NCBI GenBank assembly: GCA_934561115.1
Contig: CAKTFS010000006.1
Span: 1-64,000, forward strand
Length of the DNA: 64,000 nt
Source of the DNA: an uncultured Faecalibacterium sp.
GTDB taxonomy: Bacteria > Bacillota > Clostridia > Oscillospirales > Ruminococcaceae
Direction of reading: 5' to 3'
Shown: piece by piece, positions 23,746-31,637 of the stretch
Numbering within the stretch: the first letter of the stretch is position 1
How the letters are laid out: each line of letters begins with the position of its first letter
Made by a program: the position numbers and the translations under genes
Notes under the pieces: model-generated
The model's input: the letters and a program-made list of their open reading frames with translations, nothing else
Told to the model about the DNA's origin: nothing
Database searches by the model: none

Positions 23746-25074
23746 TTACATCTCGCTGCTGCGCAGAAAACGCACCAGCATGGGCAGCTCGTACAGCAGC
23801 ATCAGCAGCCAGCCCACCGCGTAGCTGAAGGGCAAAGCCTCAATATCCATCTTCATCACCAGCACAAACAGGGCAGCGGCGGCGACACGGCCGCCCATGT
23901 TCAGCATACTGCTGTTCAGGGTGACCTTCAAATCGCCCATGCCCCGGAAAAAGCCCTGTATGCCGTTGGTGGCGGCGGGCAGCATGTAAAACAGGGCGCT
24001 GGTGCGTAAGAACCGCACGCCCAGGTCCACCACGGCGGGGTCGGTGGCAAACAACCGGATGATGGGCTGGGCAAACAGCATGCAGACAGCAGTAAGCAGA
24101 ATGCCATAGGCAAATTCGATGCGCATCCCGCAGTGGTAGCCCTGCCGTACCCGGTCGGTCTTGCCCGCGCCACGGTTCTGGGCCATCAGGGTGGTCATGG
24201 CGTGGCCGATGTTCTGCTGCGGGGTGTAGGCAAAGTCGTCGATGCGAGAGGCGGCGGTAAAAGCTGCCATGGCGTTGACGCCCATGGTGTTCACGATGGC
24301 CTGCACCGCAATTTTGCCCAGCTGCACCGTGGCCTGCTGCATGGCACTGGCCCAGCCGTAGCTCACGGTCTTGCGCAGCAGCTTGCCGTCATATACCAGC
24401 CACCGTTTGCCCAGCTGCAGGACCGGCACTTTGTAACGGATGTACACCACGCACAGCAGACAGCAAGCGGCCTCGCTGAGCACGGTGGAAAGGGCGCAGC
24501 CCTCGCTGCCCCAGCCCAGCGCCTCCACAAAAAACAGGTCGCCGCCAATGTTCAGCACGGCGCTGATCATCAAAAAATACAGCGCGCTCTTGCTGTCGCC
24601 CAGCGCACGCATGGTGGCAGCCAGAAAGTTATAGAAGAAGGTGAAGATCAGCCCCGCAAACACGATGCGCAGGTAGTTCACCGCAATGGGCAGAATGGCG
24701 GCGGGCACCTGCAGCAGCCGCAGCAGCGGGTCTGCCAGCAGCACGCACAGGGCAGAGAAGGTCAAAGAGAACACCGTGCCCGCAATGGCGGTGGTGGATA
24801 CCTGACGCTCCACCAGCCTGGTGTCTCCCGCACCAAAGGCGGTGCTGACCAGAATGCCCGCGCCCAGACACATCCCGTTGATGAACAGGATGGCAAGGGT
24901 CATCAGGGGATTCGAGGTGCCCACGGCAGCCAGTGCATCCTCGCCCACAAACTTGCCCACGATGATGCTGTCGGCAGCGTTGTAGGTAAGCTGGAACAGG
25001 TTGCCCAGCACCAGCGGAATGGTAAATTTGATCAGCAGCGGCGTAATGGCACCGCTGGTCATGTCCTTGGTCAT
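23746..25074 (-). CDS. MATE-family efflux transporter
   Basis: A 442-residue protein with about twelve membrane segments in two related halves. It begins TSGAITPLLIKFTIPLVLGNLFQ, then YNAADSIIVGKFVGEDALAAVG, and the second half carries QQNIGHAMTTLMAQNRGAGK, the family repeat. MATE proteins export drugs or metabolites in exchange for sodium or protons; the substrate cannot be told. ATG at 25074 follows AAGGA. It lies 39 bp downstream of the cysteine-synthase-like gene and may share its transcript. Confidence 0.92.
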   Translation of the reverse strand: MTKDMTSGAITPLLIKFTIPLVLGNLFQLTYNAADSIIVGKFVGEDALAAVGTSNPLMTLAILFINGMCLGAGILVSTAFGAGDTRLVERQVSTTAIAGTVFSLTFSALCVLLADPLLRLLQVPAAILPIAVNYLRIVFAGLIFTFFYNFLAATMRALGDSKSALYFLMISAVLNIGGDLFFVEALGWGSEGCALSTVLSEAACCLLCVVYIRYKVPVLQLGKRWLVYDGKLLRKTVSYGWASAMQQATVQLGKIAVQAIVNTMGVNAMAAFTAASRIDDFAYTPQQNIGHAMTTLMAQNRGAGKTDRVRQGYHCGMRIEFAYGILLTAVCMLFAQPIIRLFATDPAVVDLGVRFLRTSALFYMLPAATNGIQGFFRGMGDLKVTLNSSMLNMGGRVAAAALFVLVMKMDIEALPFSYAVGWLLMLLYELPMLVRFLRSSEM

Positions 25075-25113
25075 GAAAAAACGTCCTTCTTTCCTATTTA
25101 TAAAAACAGCCGC

Positions 25114-26025
25114 TTACACGATGCTGGCGCGTCCGCTGAAAATGGCCAGCGCAGCGCGGCTGTTGCAGTTGGCCAGCAGCTGGGCGGCGGCGTACAGGGC
25201 AGCACCGGCGCTGACCGAAGCAGGGATGGCATCGGTGCGCAGCACCTGCTGGGCGGCGCGCTGGGCGTCCCGGCTTGCCACGGCGGAAACGTTATCCACC
25301 ACATAGCTGTTGTAGTTTTCCGGCACGATGCCGTAGCCGATATCCGGGATGCCGTGCGGGCCGGTAAGCCCGCCGCCCAGCACCTGATTTTCGTACGGCT
25401 CCACCGCCACGATGCGCACATCGTTCGTCCATGCCTTGATGGTCTCGCCCACGCCGGTCACTGTGCCAGCACTGCCCACCCCGATGGTAATGGCGTCCAC
25501 AAGGCTCTGGTTCTGCCGGGCAATGCTTTGCACGATGGCGGGGCCGGTGACCCGGCGGTGGTACTCCGGGTTATCGTCGTTGGCCAGCCAGTTCATATAG
25601 TACCAGCCGTTCGCGGCGGCAGTCTGCGCCGCCAGTGCCCGCGCCCCGGCCAGACCGCTGCGGGCGGGGCTGTGCCGGATCTGCGCACCCAGCCGCAGCA
25701 GGTACTCCTGCCGCAGGGCAGGGGCGTCCTCCGGCATTACCAGCACGATGGGATGCCCGGCGGTCAGGCTGGCCAGCGTAAGGGCGGTGGCAAAGGGGCC
25801 GGAAGCCGCCTCGATGATGGGCTGCCCCGGGGCAAGCTGCTTTTTTTCAATGGCAAGGGCCAGCATTCCCTCGGCAAGGCCGTCCCGGGCGGTGCCGGTG
25901 GGGCCGTAAAAATCCAGATACGCGTACAGATGCCCCTTCAGCCCGCAGGCGGCGGCGTAGCCCCGCAGCTCCACAATAGGGCAGGCGGTGGTAAGGGTCT
26001 GATAAAAATTAGAGTAGATCGGCAC
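25114..26025 (-). CDS. Cysteine-synthase-like protein without the PLP lysine
   Basis: A 303-residue fold-type II PLP-enzyme relative. Where active enzymes read PGGSVKDR, this one reads PTGTARDG, so the Schiff-base lysine is an arginine. The substrate loop is EAASGPFATAL in place of EPTSGNTGIAL. The phosphate-binding loop GVGSAGTVTG and the VAVEPYENQVLGGG block are kept. The start is GTG at 26025, 7 nt after AAGGAG; the longer frame from 26112 overlaps a repeat. It may be an inactive regulator or partner, or a protein with another chemistry. A MATE exporter gene follows. Confidence 0.8.
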   Translation of the reverse strand: MPIYSNFYQTLTTACPIVELRGYAAACGLKGHLYAYLDFYGPTGTARDGLAEGMLALAIEKKQLAPGQPIIEAASGPFATALTLASLTAGHPIVLVMPEDAPALRQEYLLRLGAQIRHSPARSGLAGARALAAQTAAANGWYYMNWLANDDNPEYHRRVTGPAIVQSIARQNQSLVDAITIGVGSAGTVTGVGETIKAWTNDVRIVAVEPYENQVLGGGLTGPHGIPDIGYGIVPENYNSYVVDNVSAVASRDAQRAAQQVLRTDAIPASVSAGAALYAAAQLLANCNSRAALAIFSGRASIV

Positions 26026-26109
26026 GGAAGAACTCCTTTCAAGAGGATGCGCCCTGCCAGACTGTGTTCGGGAAAACTTTGGCAAAGAGCAGTACCTGCC
26101 CTTTTGCAG

Positions 26110-26162
26110 CAAAAAAGCTCGCCCTTCGGGAGAGCTGCCGAACGCAGTGAGGCTGAGAGGGT
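26110..26162. repeat. Family C element fragment, copy C2
   Basis: AAAAAAGCTCGCCC, TTCGGGAGAGCTG and GGCTGAGAGGGTTT match the right end of the MITE-like family. Confidence 0.6.
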
Positions 26163-26276
26163 TTATTGGGATACAACACTATTATCCTAACGCAAAGCCC
26201 CCGGCTGCGTCAAGATGCCTTTTGGCAAAAACAGCGAATTTCAGGCAGATATTTCAGAAAAAACTCCAAAATCCCC

Positions 26277-26305
26277 TTGACAAGGGGCAGGGGTTCTGGT
26301 ATACT
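26277..26305 (+). promoter_or_regulatory. Promoter of the ylxM-ffh operon
   Basis: TTGACA (26277-26282), 17 nt, TATACT (26300-26305), 70 bp before ylxM. Confidence 0.85.
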
Positions 26306-26374
26306 CCATCCGTAAAGCAAAAAAACTTTACAACACAGCAAGTACAGACAGCAGAGCACCGGGGGTCAACAGCA

Positions 26375-26758
26375 ATGGCAAAAGATCTGGAAATGGGGTA
26401 TCTGCTGGATTTTTATGGCGAGGTGCTTACCCAAAAGCAGCGCGAGATGCTGCGCCAGTATTATAACGATGATCTTTCGCTGAGCGAGATCGGCGAGAAC
26501 TTCGGCATCACCCGGCAGGGCGCACGGGACGCCATCAAGCATGGCGAGACCACCCTGAAGGAACTGGAAGAAAAGGTAGGCTTTGCAGCCCGCTACCGGC
26601 GGGTGCAGCAGAAGCTGGAACAGCTGGAACAGCTGGTCATCGACACCCGGTTCGAGTGCACCGGCCCCCGCGCCAATATCACCACCACGGAGTATGTGGA
26701 AGCACTGACAAAAATGCTGGAGCTCATCCGCTCGATGGATGAAGCAAACGAAAGCTGA
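26375..26758 (+). CDS. ylxM: YlxM-type SRP-associated DNA-binding protein
   Basis: A 127-residue protein with the YlxM/p13 helix-turn-helix: GYLLDFYGEVLTQKQREMLRQYY then LSLSEIGENFGITRQGARDAI, and a coiled C-terminal half. In streptococci the homologue modulates the SRP GTPase Ffh. ATG at 26375 was chosen, since the open frame upstream covers the promoter. It sits 26 bp before ffh, its usual partner. Confidence 0.93.
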   Translation: MAKDLEMGYLLDFYGEVLTQKQREMLRQYYNDDLSLSEIGENFGITRQGARDAIKHGETTLKELEEKVGFAARYRRVQQKLEQLEQLVIDTRFECTGPRANITTTEYVEALTKMLELIRSMDEANES

Positions 26759-26784
26759 TCGAATTTTGAAAGGAGCACCGCACA

Positions 26785-28140
26785 ATGGCATTTGAATCCC
26801 TGACCGACCGCCTTGCCGGTGTATTCAAAAAACTGCGCGGTCACGGCAAGCTGACCGAGGCAGATATCAAGGCCGCCATGCGCGAGGTGCGGATGGCTTT
26901 GCTGGAAGCCGATGTCAACTACAAGGTTGCCAAGGACTTCTGCGCAAAGGTGTCCGAGCGTGCTATGGGGCAGGAGGTCATGGAGAGCCTGACCCCCGCC
27001 CAGCAGGTGGTCAAGATCGTCAATGAGGAGCTGGTAGCCCTTATGGGCGGCACCGAGGCCGCCCGCCTGAACATCAAGAACAAGGGCCAGACGGTCATCA
27101 TGCTCTGCGGCCTGCAGGGCAACGGTAAAACCACCCACGCGGCAAAACTTGCCAAGTTCTATATCAAGCAGGGCCGCCGCCCCATGCTGGTAGCCTGCGA
27201 TATCTACCGCCCTGCGGCTATTGACCAGCTGCAGGTGGTGGGCAAACAGGCCGGTGCACCGGTGTTCACCCTGCCCGGCGCAAAGCCGCCGGAGATCGCC
27301 CGCAAGGCGCTGGCGCACGCCAAGGACTATGGCAACGACATCGTCATTCTGGATACGGCAGGCCGCTTACAGATCGACGAAGTGCTGATGCAGGAACTGG
27401 TGGACGTCAAGGCCGCCGTTCCCGTGGATGAGACCCTGCTGGTGGTGGACGCCATGGCCGGTCAGGATGCCGTCAACGTGGCCAAGACCTTCAACGAGAC
27501 GGTGGGCGTGGATGGCATCATCCTTACCAAGACCGACGGCGATACCCGCGGCGGTGCAGCACTTTCCGTGCTGGCCGTTACCGGCAAGCCCATCAAGTTC
27601 CAGGGCACCGGCGAAAAGCTGGATGATCTGGATGTGTTCCACCCGGACCGCATGGCAAGCCGCATCCTTGGCATGGGCGATGTGCTCAGCCTGATCGAGC
27701 GCGCACAGGATGCCGCCGACGAAAAGGCCGCCGAGGAGACCGCCAAGCGGCTGATGGAAAACAAGTTCGATATGAACGATATGCTGGAGCAGTTCGCCCA
27801 GATCCGCAAGATGGGCGGTGCAGGCGCAATGCTGAGCATGCTGCCCGGTGCTTCCGGCATCGACGCCAGCCAGATCGACGATAAAGCCTTTGACCGCATC
27901 GAGGCCATGATCTATTCCATGACCAAAGAGGAGCGGGAAAAGCCTTCCATCATCAACCCCAAGCGCAAGCGCCGCATTGCCGCAGGCAGCGGTACCCGCG
28001 TAGAGGACGTGAACAAGCTGCTCAAGCAGTACGAGATGATGCAGAAGATGATGAAGCAGTTCAAGAAGAGCCCCAAGGGCTTTGCCCGCCGTCTGGGCGG
28101 CATGATGGGCAACCCCAACGCCTTCCGCGGACTGAAATAA
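26785..28140 (+). CDS. ffh: Signal recognition particle protein Ffh
   Basis: A 451-residue GTPase that binds 4.5S RNA and signal sequences. N domain (residues 1-85), then G domain with G1 GLQGNGKTTHAAKLA, DIYRPAAIDQL, DTAGRLQID and TKTDGDTRGGA, then a methionine-rich M domain near the C terminus (MLEQFAQIRKMGG, YEMMQKMMKQFKK, GGMMGNP). AAAGGAG precedes the ATG. It is in the standard order ylxM-ffh-rpsP. Confidence 0.97.
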   Translation: MAFESLTDRLAGVFKKLRGHGKLTEADIKAAMREVRMALLEADVNYKVAKDFCAKVSERAMGQEVMESLTPAQQVVKIVNEELVALMGGTEAARLNIKNKGQTVIMLCGLQGNGKTTHAAKLAKFYIKQGRRPMLVACDIYRPAAIDQLQVVGKQAGAPVFTLPGAKPPEIARKALAHAKDYGNDIVILDTAGRLQIDEVLMQELVDVKAAVPVDETLLVVDAMAGQDAVNVAKTFNETVGVDGIILTKTDGDTRGGAALSVLAVTGKPIKFQGTGEKLDDLDVFHPDRMASRILGMGDVLSLIERAQDAADEKAAEETAKRLMENKFDMNDMLEQFAQIRKMGGAGAMLSMLPGASGIDASQIDDKAFDRIEAMIYSMTKEEREKPSIINPKRKRRIAAGSGTRVEDVNKLLKQYEMMQKMMKQFKKSPKGFARRLGGMMGNPNAFRGLK

Positions 28141-28209
28141 CAACGGTATACAACCCCGGCGGGGTTTGTAACATATATCAAAAACAACAATTTTTGGAGG
28201 ATATCTATT

Positions 28210-28452
28210 ATGGCAGTTAAGATTCGTCTGCGCCGCGTTGGCGCCAAGAAGGCTCCCTTCTACCGTGTTGTCGTTGCTGACAGCCGCTTCCCCCGCGATG
28301 GCCGCTTCATCGAGGAGATCGGCACTTACGATCCCAACAAGGAGCCCTCTGAGGTGAAGATCGATGCCGAGAAGGCAAAGCAGTGGATCGCTAACGGCGC
28401 TCAGCCCACTGATACCGTTCGTGTCCTGCTGAAGAAGTCCAACATTCTGTAA
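28210..28452 (+). CDS. rpsP: Ribosomal protein S16
   Basis: An 80-residue ribosomal protein with the S16 opening [22 protein letters not shown] and the [13 protein letters not shown] block. GGAGG lies upstream. Highly biased codon use, as expected for an abundant protein. It lies 17 bp before khpA. Confidence 0.97.
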   Translation: MAVKIRLRRVGAKKAPFYRVVVADSRFPRDGRFIEEIGTYDPNKEPSEVKIDAEKAKQWIANGAQPTDTVRVLLKKSNIL

Positions 28453-28469
28453 GTAGGGAGGGCTGACTC

Positions 28470-28703
28470 ATGCAGGAGCTGTTGCTGGCAGTTGCCCGCG
28501 GTCTCGTGGAGGACAAGGACGCCGTCAAGGTCACGGTGGACGAGCCCCGCGAGGACGGTACCATCGTCTACCACCTGAGCGTGGCAGAGGGAGATATGGG
28601 CCGTGTCATCGGCAAGCAGGGCCGGATCGCAAAAGCCATTCGTGTGGTGATGCGCGCGGCTGCTGTGCGGGTCGATGAAAAGGTCCTTGTTGAGATCGAC
28701 TGA
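28470..28703 (+). CDS. khpA: KH-domain RNA-binding protein KhpA
   Basis: A 77-residue single KH-domain protein with the GxxG loop VIGKQGRIAKAIR. KhpA with KhpB binds RNA and affects cell elongation in other Firmicutes. Standard position between rpsP and rimM. A T-rich hairpin (GGCCC/GGGGCC near 28713-28746) and a family C repeat (C3) follow, placed inside the operon. Confidence 0.93.
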   Translation: MQELLLAVARGLVEDKDAVKVTVDEPREDGTIVYHLSVAEGDMGRVIGKQGRIAKAIRVVMRAAAVRVDEKVLVEID

Positions 28704-28766
28704 GCACCCTACAGGCCCTTTGCCCTTGCGGCAAGGGGCCTTTTTTGAATTTTTTGGAACAGGGCT

Positions 28767-28944
28767 CACCCTCTCAGGCGCTTCGCGCCAGCTCCCCCGA
28801 AGTGGGAGCCCTTGGCAAAACCGGAAACTTTGCCGTACTGCCAAGGTCTCTCCCTTTGAGGAAAGACTTCCCCCGGCCGGGGGAAGATGTCGCGCAGCGA
28901 CAAAAGGGGGAATGTGGCATTGCGTAAGCAATGACGGAGAGGGC
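28767..28944. repeat. Family C MITE-like element, copy C3
   Basis: Starts ACCCTCTCAGGCG and ends GACGGAGAGGGC, with CAGCTCCCCCGAAG inside. It lies between khpA and rimM, ending 26 bp before the rimM start. Confidence 0.7.
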
Positions 28945-28969
28945 GAGGATGCTACACAGGAGCGAATTT

Positions 28970-29506
28970 ATGCAGCAATATCTGGAAGCCGGAAAAGTTG
29001 TTACCACCCACGGTGTGCGCGGGGAAATGAAGCTGGAGCTTTGGTGCGACGGGGTGGATTTTTTGAAAAAAGCGGGCCGTCTGTACCCTTCGGCGCAGGG
29101 CGGTAAGGCGTATAAGATTCTTTCCATCCGTCCGCAGGGACAGATGGCGCTGCTCCAGCTGGAAGGGGTCAGCGATATGGACGCCGCCCGGGCGCTGCGC
29201 GGGCAGGTGTTCTACTTTGACCGCAACGATGCCACCCTGCCCGCAGGCCGATGGTATGTGGCAGACCTCATCGGGTGTGAGGTACGGGACGCCGACACCG
29301 GCAAGGTGTACGGCGTGGTGACCAGCGTGGACCACCCGGGTGCGCAGGATATCTATACTGTCAAGGCACCCGGCGGCAAGGAGTATATGTTCCCCGGGGT
29401 GGATGCCTTTTTGAAAGAGCGCAACCCGCCGGAGGGGTATATCCTTGTCACCCCCATCCCCGGCCTGCTGGATGACGATTTTGACAGCGAGCGGGAGGAG
29501 GAGTAA
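28970..29506 (+). CDS. rimM: 16S rRNA processing protein RimM
   Basis: A 178-residue protein with a RimM barrel (YLEAGKVVTTHGVRGEMKLELW) and a PRC-barrel C-terminal half (RWYVADLIGCEVRDADTGKVYGVV, then VKAPGGKEYMFPGVDAFL). It assists maturation of the 30S head with S19. The ATG at 28970 is chosen because AGGAG lies 7 nt upstream; upstream in-frame starts fall in the repeat. It ends 3 bp before trmD. Confidence 0.95.
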   Translation: MQQYLEAGKVVTTHGVRGEMKLELWCDGVDFLKKAGRLYPSAQGGKAYKILSIRPQGQMALLQLEGVSDMDAARALRGQVFYFDRNDATLPAGRWYVADLIGCEVRDADTGKVYGVVTSVDHPGAQDIYTVKAPGGKEYMFPGVDAFLKERNPPEGYILVTPIPGLLDDDFDSEREEE

Positions 29507-29509
29507 ACC

Positions 29510-30757
29510 ATGGGAATGCGTGTGGATATCGTGACCCTGTTCCCGGAGATGTGCCAGCAGGTGCTGGATGCCAGCATCATCGGCCGGGCGGCAAAGCGGG
29601 GCTATATTGAGACCCACTGCCACCAGATCCGGGATTATACCCTGAATAAGCAGAAGCAGACCGATGATTACCCCTACGGCGGCGGCTGCGGCATGGTGCT
29701 GTACGCCCAGCCCATCGCAGACTGCCTGCGGGCGGTGCAGCGCGAGGTGGCCCAGCAGGGACGCCCCGCCCCGCATATCGTGTTCCTGACGGCGGGCGGC
29801 CAGCGCTACACCGAGGAGCACGCAAAGCGGCTGGCACAGTACGACAACCTGACGCTGGTCTGCGGCCACTACGAGGGCATTGACGAGCGTGTCATCGAAG
29901 CTTTTGCGGACGAGGAGATCTCCATCGGTGATTATATCCTGACCGGCGGCGAGCTTGCCAGCCTTGTGGTGGCAGACAGCGTGCTGCGCCTGAAGCCCGG
30001 CGTGCTGGCCGAGCAGAAGGGCTACGAGGAGGAAAGCTACTGGGACGGCCTGCTGGAATACCCCCAGTACACCCGCCCCGAGGTGTGGGAAGGCCGCGCC
30101 GTGCCCGAGGTGCTGCTGGGCGGCGACCATGCAAAAATCGACGCGTGGCGCGGCGAGCAGAGCCGCACCCGCACCCGTCTGCGCCGCCCGGAGCTGTATG
30201 AGCAGTGGTGCACGAGCCACCCCATTGCTGAAGTGCCCAAGTGGAAGCGGGGCGAGAATGTCCGGCTGGTAAAGACCGCCGAGCAGTTTGCCGCCGCCGC
30301 AAAGCTGTTTGCCGAGGGCCGGCAGGCTGTCTGTGCCGACAACTGGACACCGGAATACTGCCGCACCCTGACCGAGCCGCAGTTTTTGCTGCAATTGCAG
30401 CAGGAAAAGGCGGCGGGCTGGGTGTGCTACCTGCACACCACCAAGGATGTGCCGGACGGCATGGTGTGCGTCAGCCATAAGGCGGGGCATATCGAGCACC
30501 TGTTCGTCACAGAAAAAGCCCGGGGCAACGGCATTGGTGCAAAGCTGCTGGATTTTGCCCGCAAAAAGCTGCCGGAGCACGCACACCCGGTGCTGAGCGT
30601 GCTGAACACCAACACCCGCGCCATTGCGCTGTATACCCGCATGGGCTGGCAGCTGGACGGCAGCACCCGTCTGGAATTTGACCCGCAGCAATATCCCACC
30701 GTGACGCGTAAATGCGCACTGGTGCAGATGCGCTACGCAGGGCCTGCGCAGGAGTGA
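29510..30757 (+). CDS. trmD: tRNA (guanine37-N1)-methyltransferase TrmD fused to a GNAT domain
   Basis: At 415 residues it is about 170 longer than normal TrmD. Residues 1-235 are standard: VDIVTLFPEMC, DDYPYGGGCGMVL, LVCGHYEGIDERV (SAM trefoil knot), IGDYILTGGELA and VPEVLLGGDHAKI. From about residue 250 a second domain begins, with VSHKAGHIEHLFVTEKARGN, GIGAKLLDFARKKL and NTNTRAIALYTRMGW, the acetyl-CoA-binding signature of a GNAT acetyltransferase. No stop or frameshift separates them. The acceptor of the acetyl group is unknown. The gene ends the ylxM operon; rplS, which often follows trmD, is absent. Confidence 0.93.
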   Translation: MGMRVDIVTLFPEMCQQVLDASIIGRAAKRGYIETHCHQIRDYTLNKQKQTDDYPYGGGCGMVLYAQPIADCLRAVQREVAQQGRPAPHIVFLTAGGQRYTEEHAKRLAQYDNLTLVCGHYEGIDERVIEAFADEEISIGDYILTGGELASLVVADSVLRLKPGVLAEQKGYEEESYWDGLLEYPQYTRPEVWEGRAVPEVLLGGDHAKIDAWRGEQSRTRTRLRRPELYEQWCTSHPIAEVPKWKRGENVRLVKTAEQFAAAAKLFAEGRQAVCADNWTPEYCRTLTEPQFLLQLQQEKAAGWVCYLHTTKDVPDGMVCVSHKAGHIEHLFVTEKARGNGIGAKLLDFARKKLPEHAHPVLSVLNTNTRAIALYTRMGWQLDGSTRLEFDPQQYPTVTRKCALVQMRYAGPAQE

Positions 30758-31039
30758 GCAGGCACCGGAAATGTCGGTGAAAATACACAAAATTCAGAGG
30801 AAAACTCCCCGGCGGTCTAAAAGTTGTTGAAAACTTTTGTATTACCCCTCTAACCTTCGGGGTATAATTTTATTGTCTTTGTACAAAACCTGAAAAATGC
30901 TCTCGGTTTCATTGGGAAAACCGCCAAAAATGCAAAAGGGGGCTGTACAACCGTATCGACTTGCGCTAAAATGAGTGTAACACAACAGGCACACTATGCT
31001 TTTGTACACCAAAACGATATTAGATAGGAGCGCTTTACT

Positions 31040-31303
31040 ATGTACGTAAAAGAAGTTACCGTTGAAAATCAGGTTGGTCTGCACGCTCGTCCGGCTACCT
31101 TCTTTATCCAGAAGGCAAACGAGTTCAAGTCTTCCATCTGGGTCGAAAAGGAAGAACGCCGCGTGAACGCAAAGAGCCTGCTGGGCGTTCTGTCTCTGGG
31201 TATCGTTGGCGGCACCACCATCCGCATCATCGCTGACGGCGCTGATGAGCAGGCTGCCGTGGACGGTCTGATCAAGCTGGTGGAGTCCGGCTTTGCAGAG
31301 TAA
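31040..31303 (+). CDS. ptsH: Phosphocarrier protein HPr
   Basis: An 87-residue PTS phosphocarrier. The phosphorylated histidine lies in VGLHARPAT (His15 equivalent) and the HPr-kinase serine in KSLLGVLSLG (Ser46 equivalent), so both metabolic phosphotransfer and catabolite control are possible. Codon use is strongly biased. GGAGCG precedes the ATG. It stands alone with its own terminator, apart from ptsI. The 280 bp upstream are AT-rich and contain a TATAAT (near 30860) but no convincing -35. Confidence 0.96.
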   Translation: MYVKEVTVENQVGLHARPATFFIQKANEFKSSIWVEKEERRVNAKSLLGVLSLGIVGGTTIRIIADGADEQAAVDGLIKLVESGFAE

Positions 31304-31323
31304 GTCTGTATCACAAGCAACAG

Positions 31324-31353
31324 AAAGCGGCGGGGGCTCCCTGCCGCTTTTTT
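31324..31353 (+). terminator. Terminator of ptsH
   Basis: AAAGCGGC pairs with GCCGCTTT, followed by TTTT. Confidence 0.8.
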
Positions 31354-31388
31354 GATAAGCTTTTTTACGGGAAGAAGGAGGGCTTTTT

Positions 31389-31637
31389 ATGAGCGAGAAA
31401 AACAAACAGCGAATGGAAAAGTTCGTGGCACTGTGCGATTCCGGCAAGCCGTGGTATGTGTTCCTTGTTCTGTTCAGCCTGCTGCTGGCGGCAAATGCCC
31501 TGCTGGAGCTGCTCACTGAGCAGCGGGTCAAGAGCTGGGTATGGCTGCTCAACGCGGCAGGCATCGTGGGCTGCGTGGCCGATATCTTCCACTGCAAAAA
31601 CCTCCGGGCTGCCAAGGCTGAGGACGAAAACGCATGA
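31389..31637 (+). CDS. Small membrane protein, unknown
   Basis: An 82-residue protein with two predicted membrane segments (PWYVFLVLFSLLLAANALLEL and WVWLLNAAGIVGCVADIF) between a basic N terminus and a charged tail. GAAGGAGG precedes the ATG. Its stop overlaps the uvrC start by 4 nt, so it is probably translated together with uvrC. I do not recognise a family, and the link to repair may be only positional. Confidence 0.8.
   Translation: MSEKNKQRMEKFVALCDSGKPWYVFLVLFSLLLAANALLELLTEQRVKSWVWLLNAAGIVGCVADIFHCKNLRAAKAEDENA

Noticed and set aside
25114-26112. ATG/TTG start at 26112 for the cysteine-synthase-like gene
   Set aside because: This start would lie in the family C fragment; GTG at 26025 with AAGGAG 7 nt upstream is a better start.
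30842-31039. Strong promoter of ptsH
   Set aside because: TATAAT near 30860 lacks a -35 at 16-18 nt, and other candidates nearer the gene are weak, so none is called.
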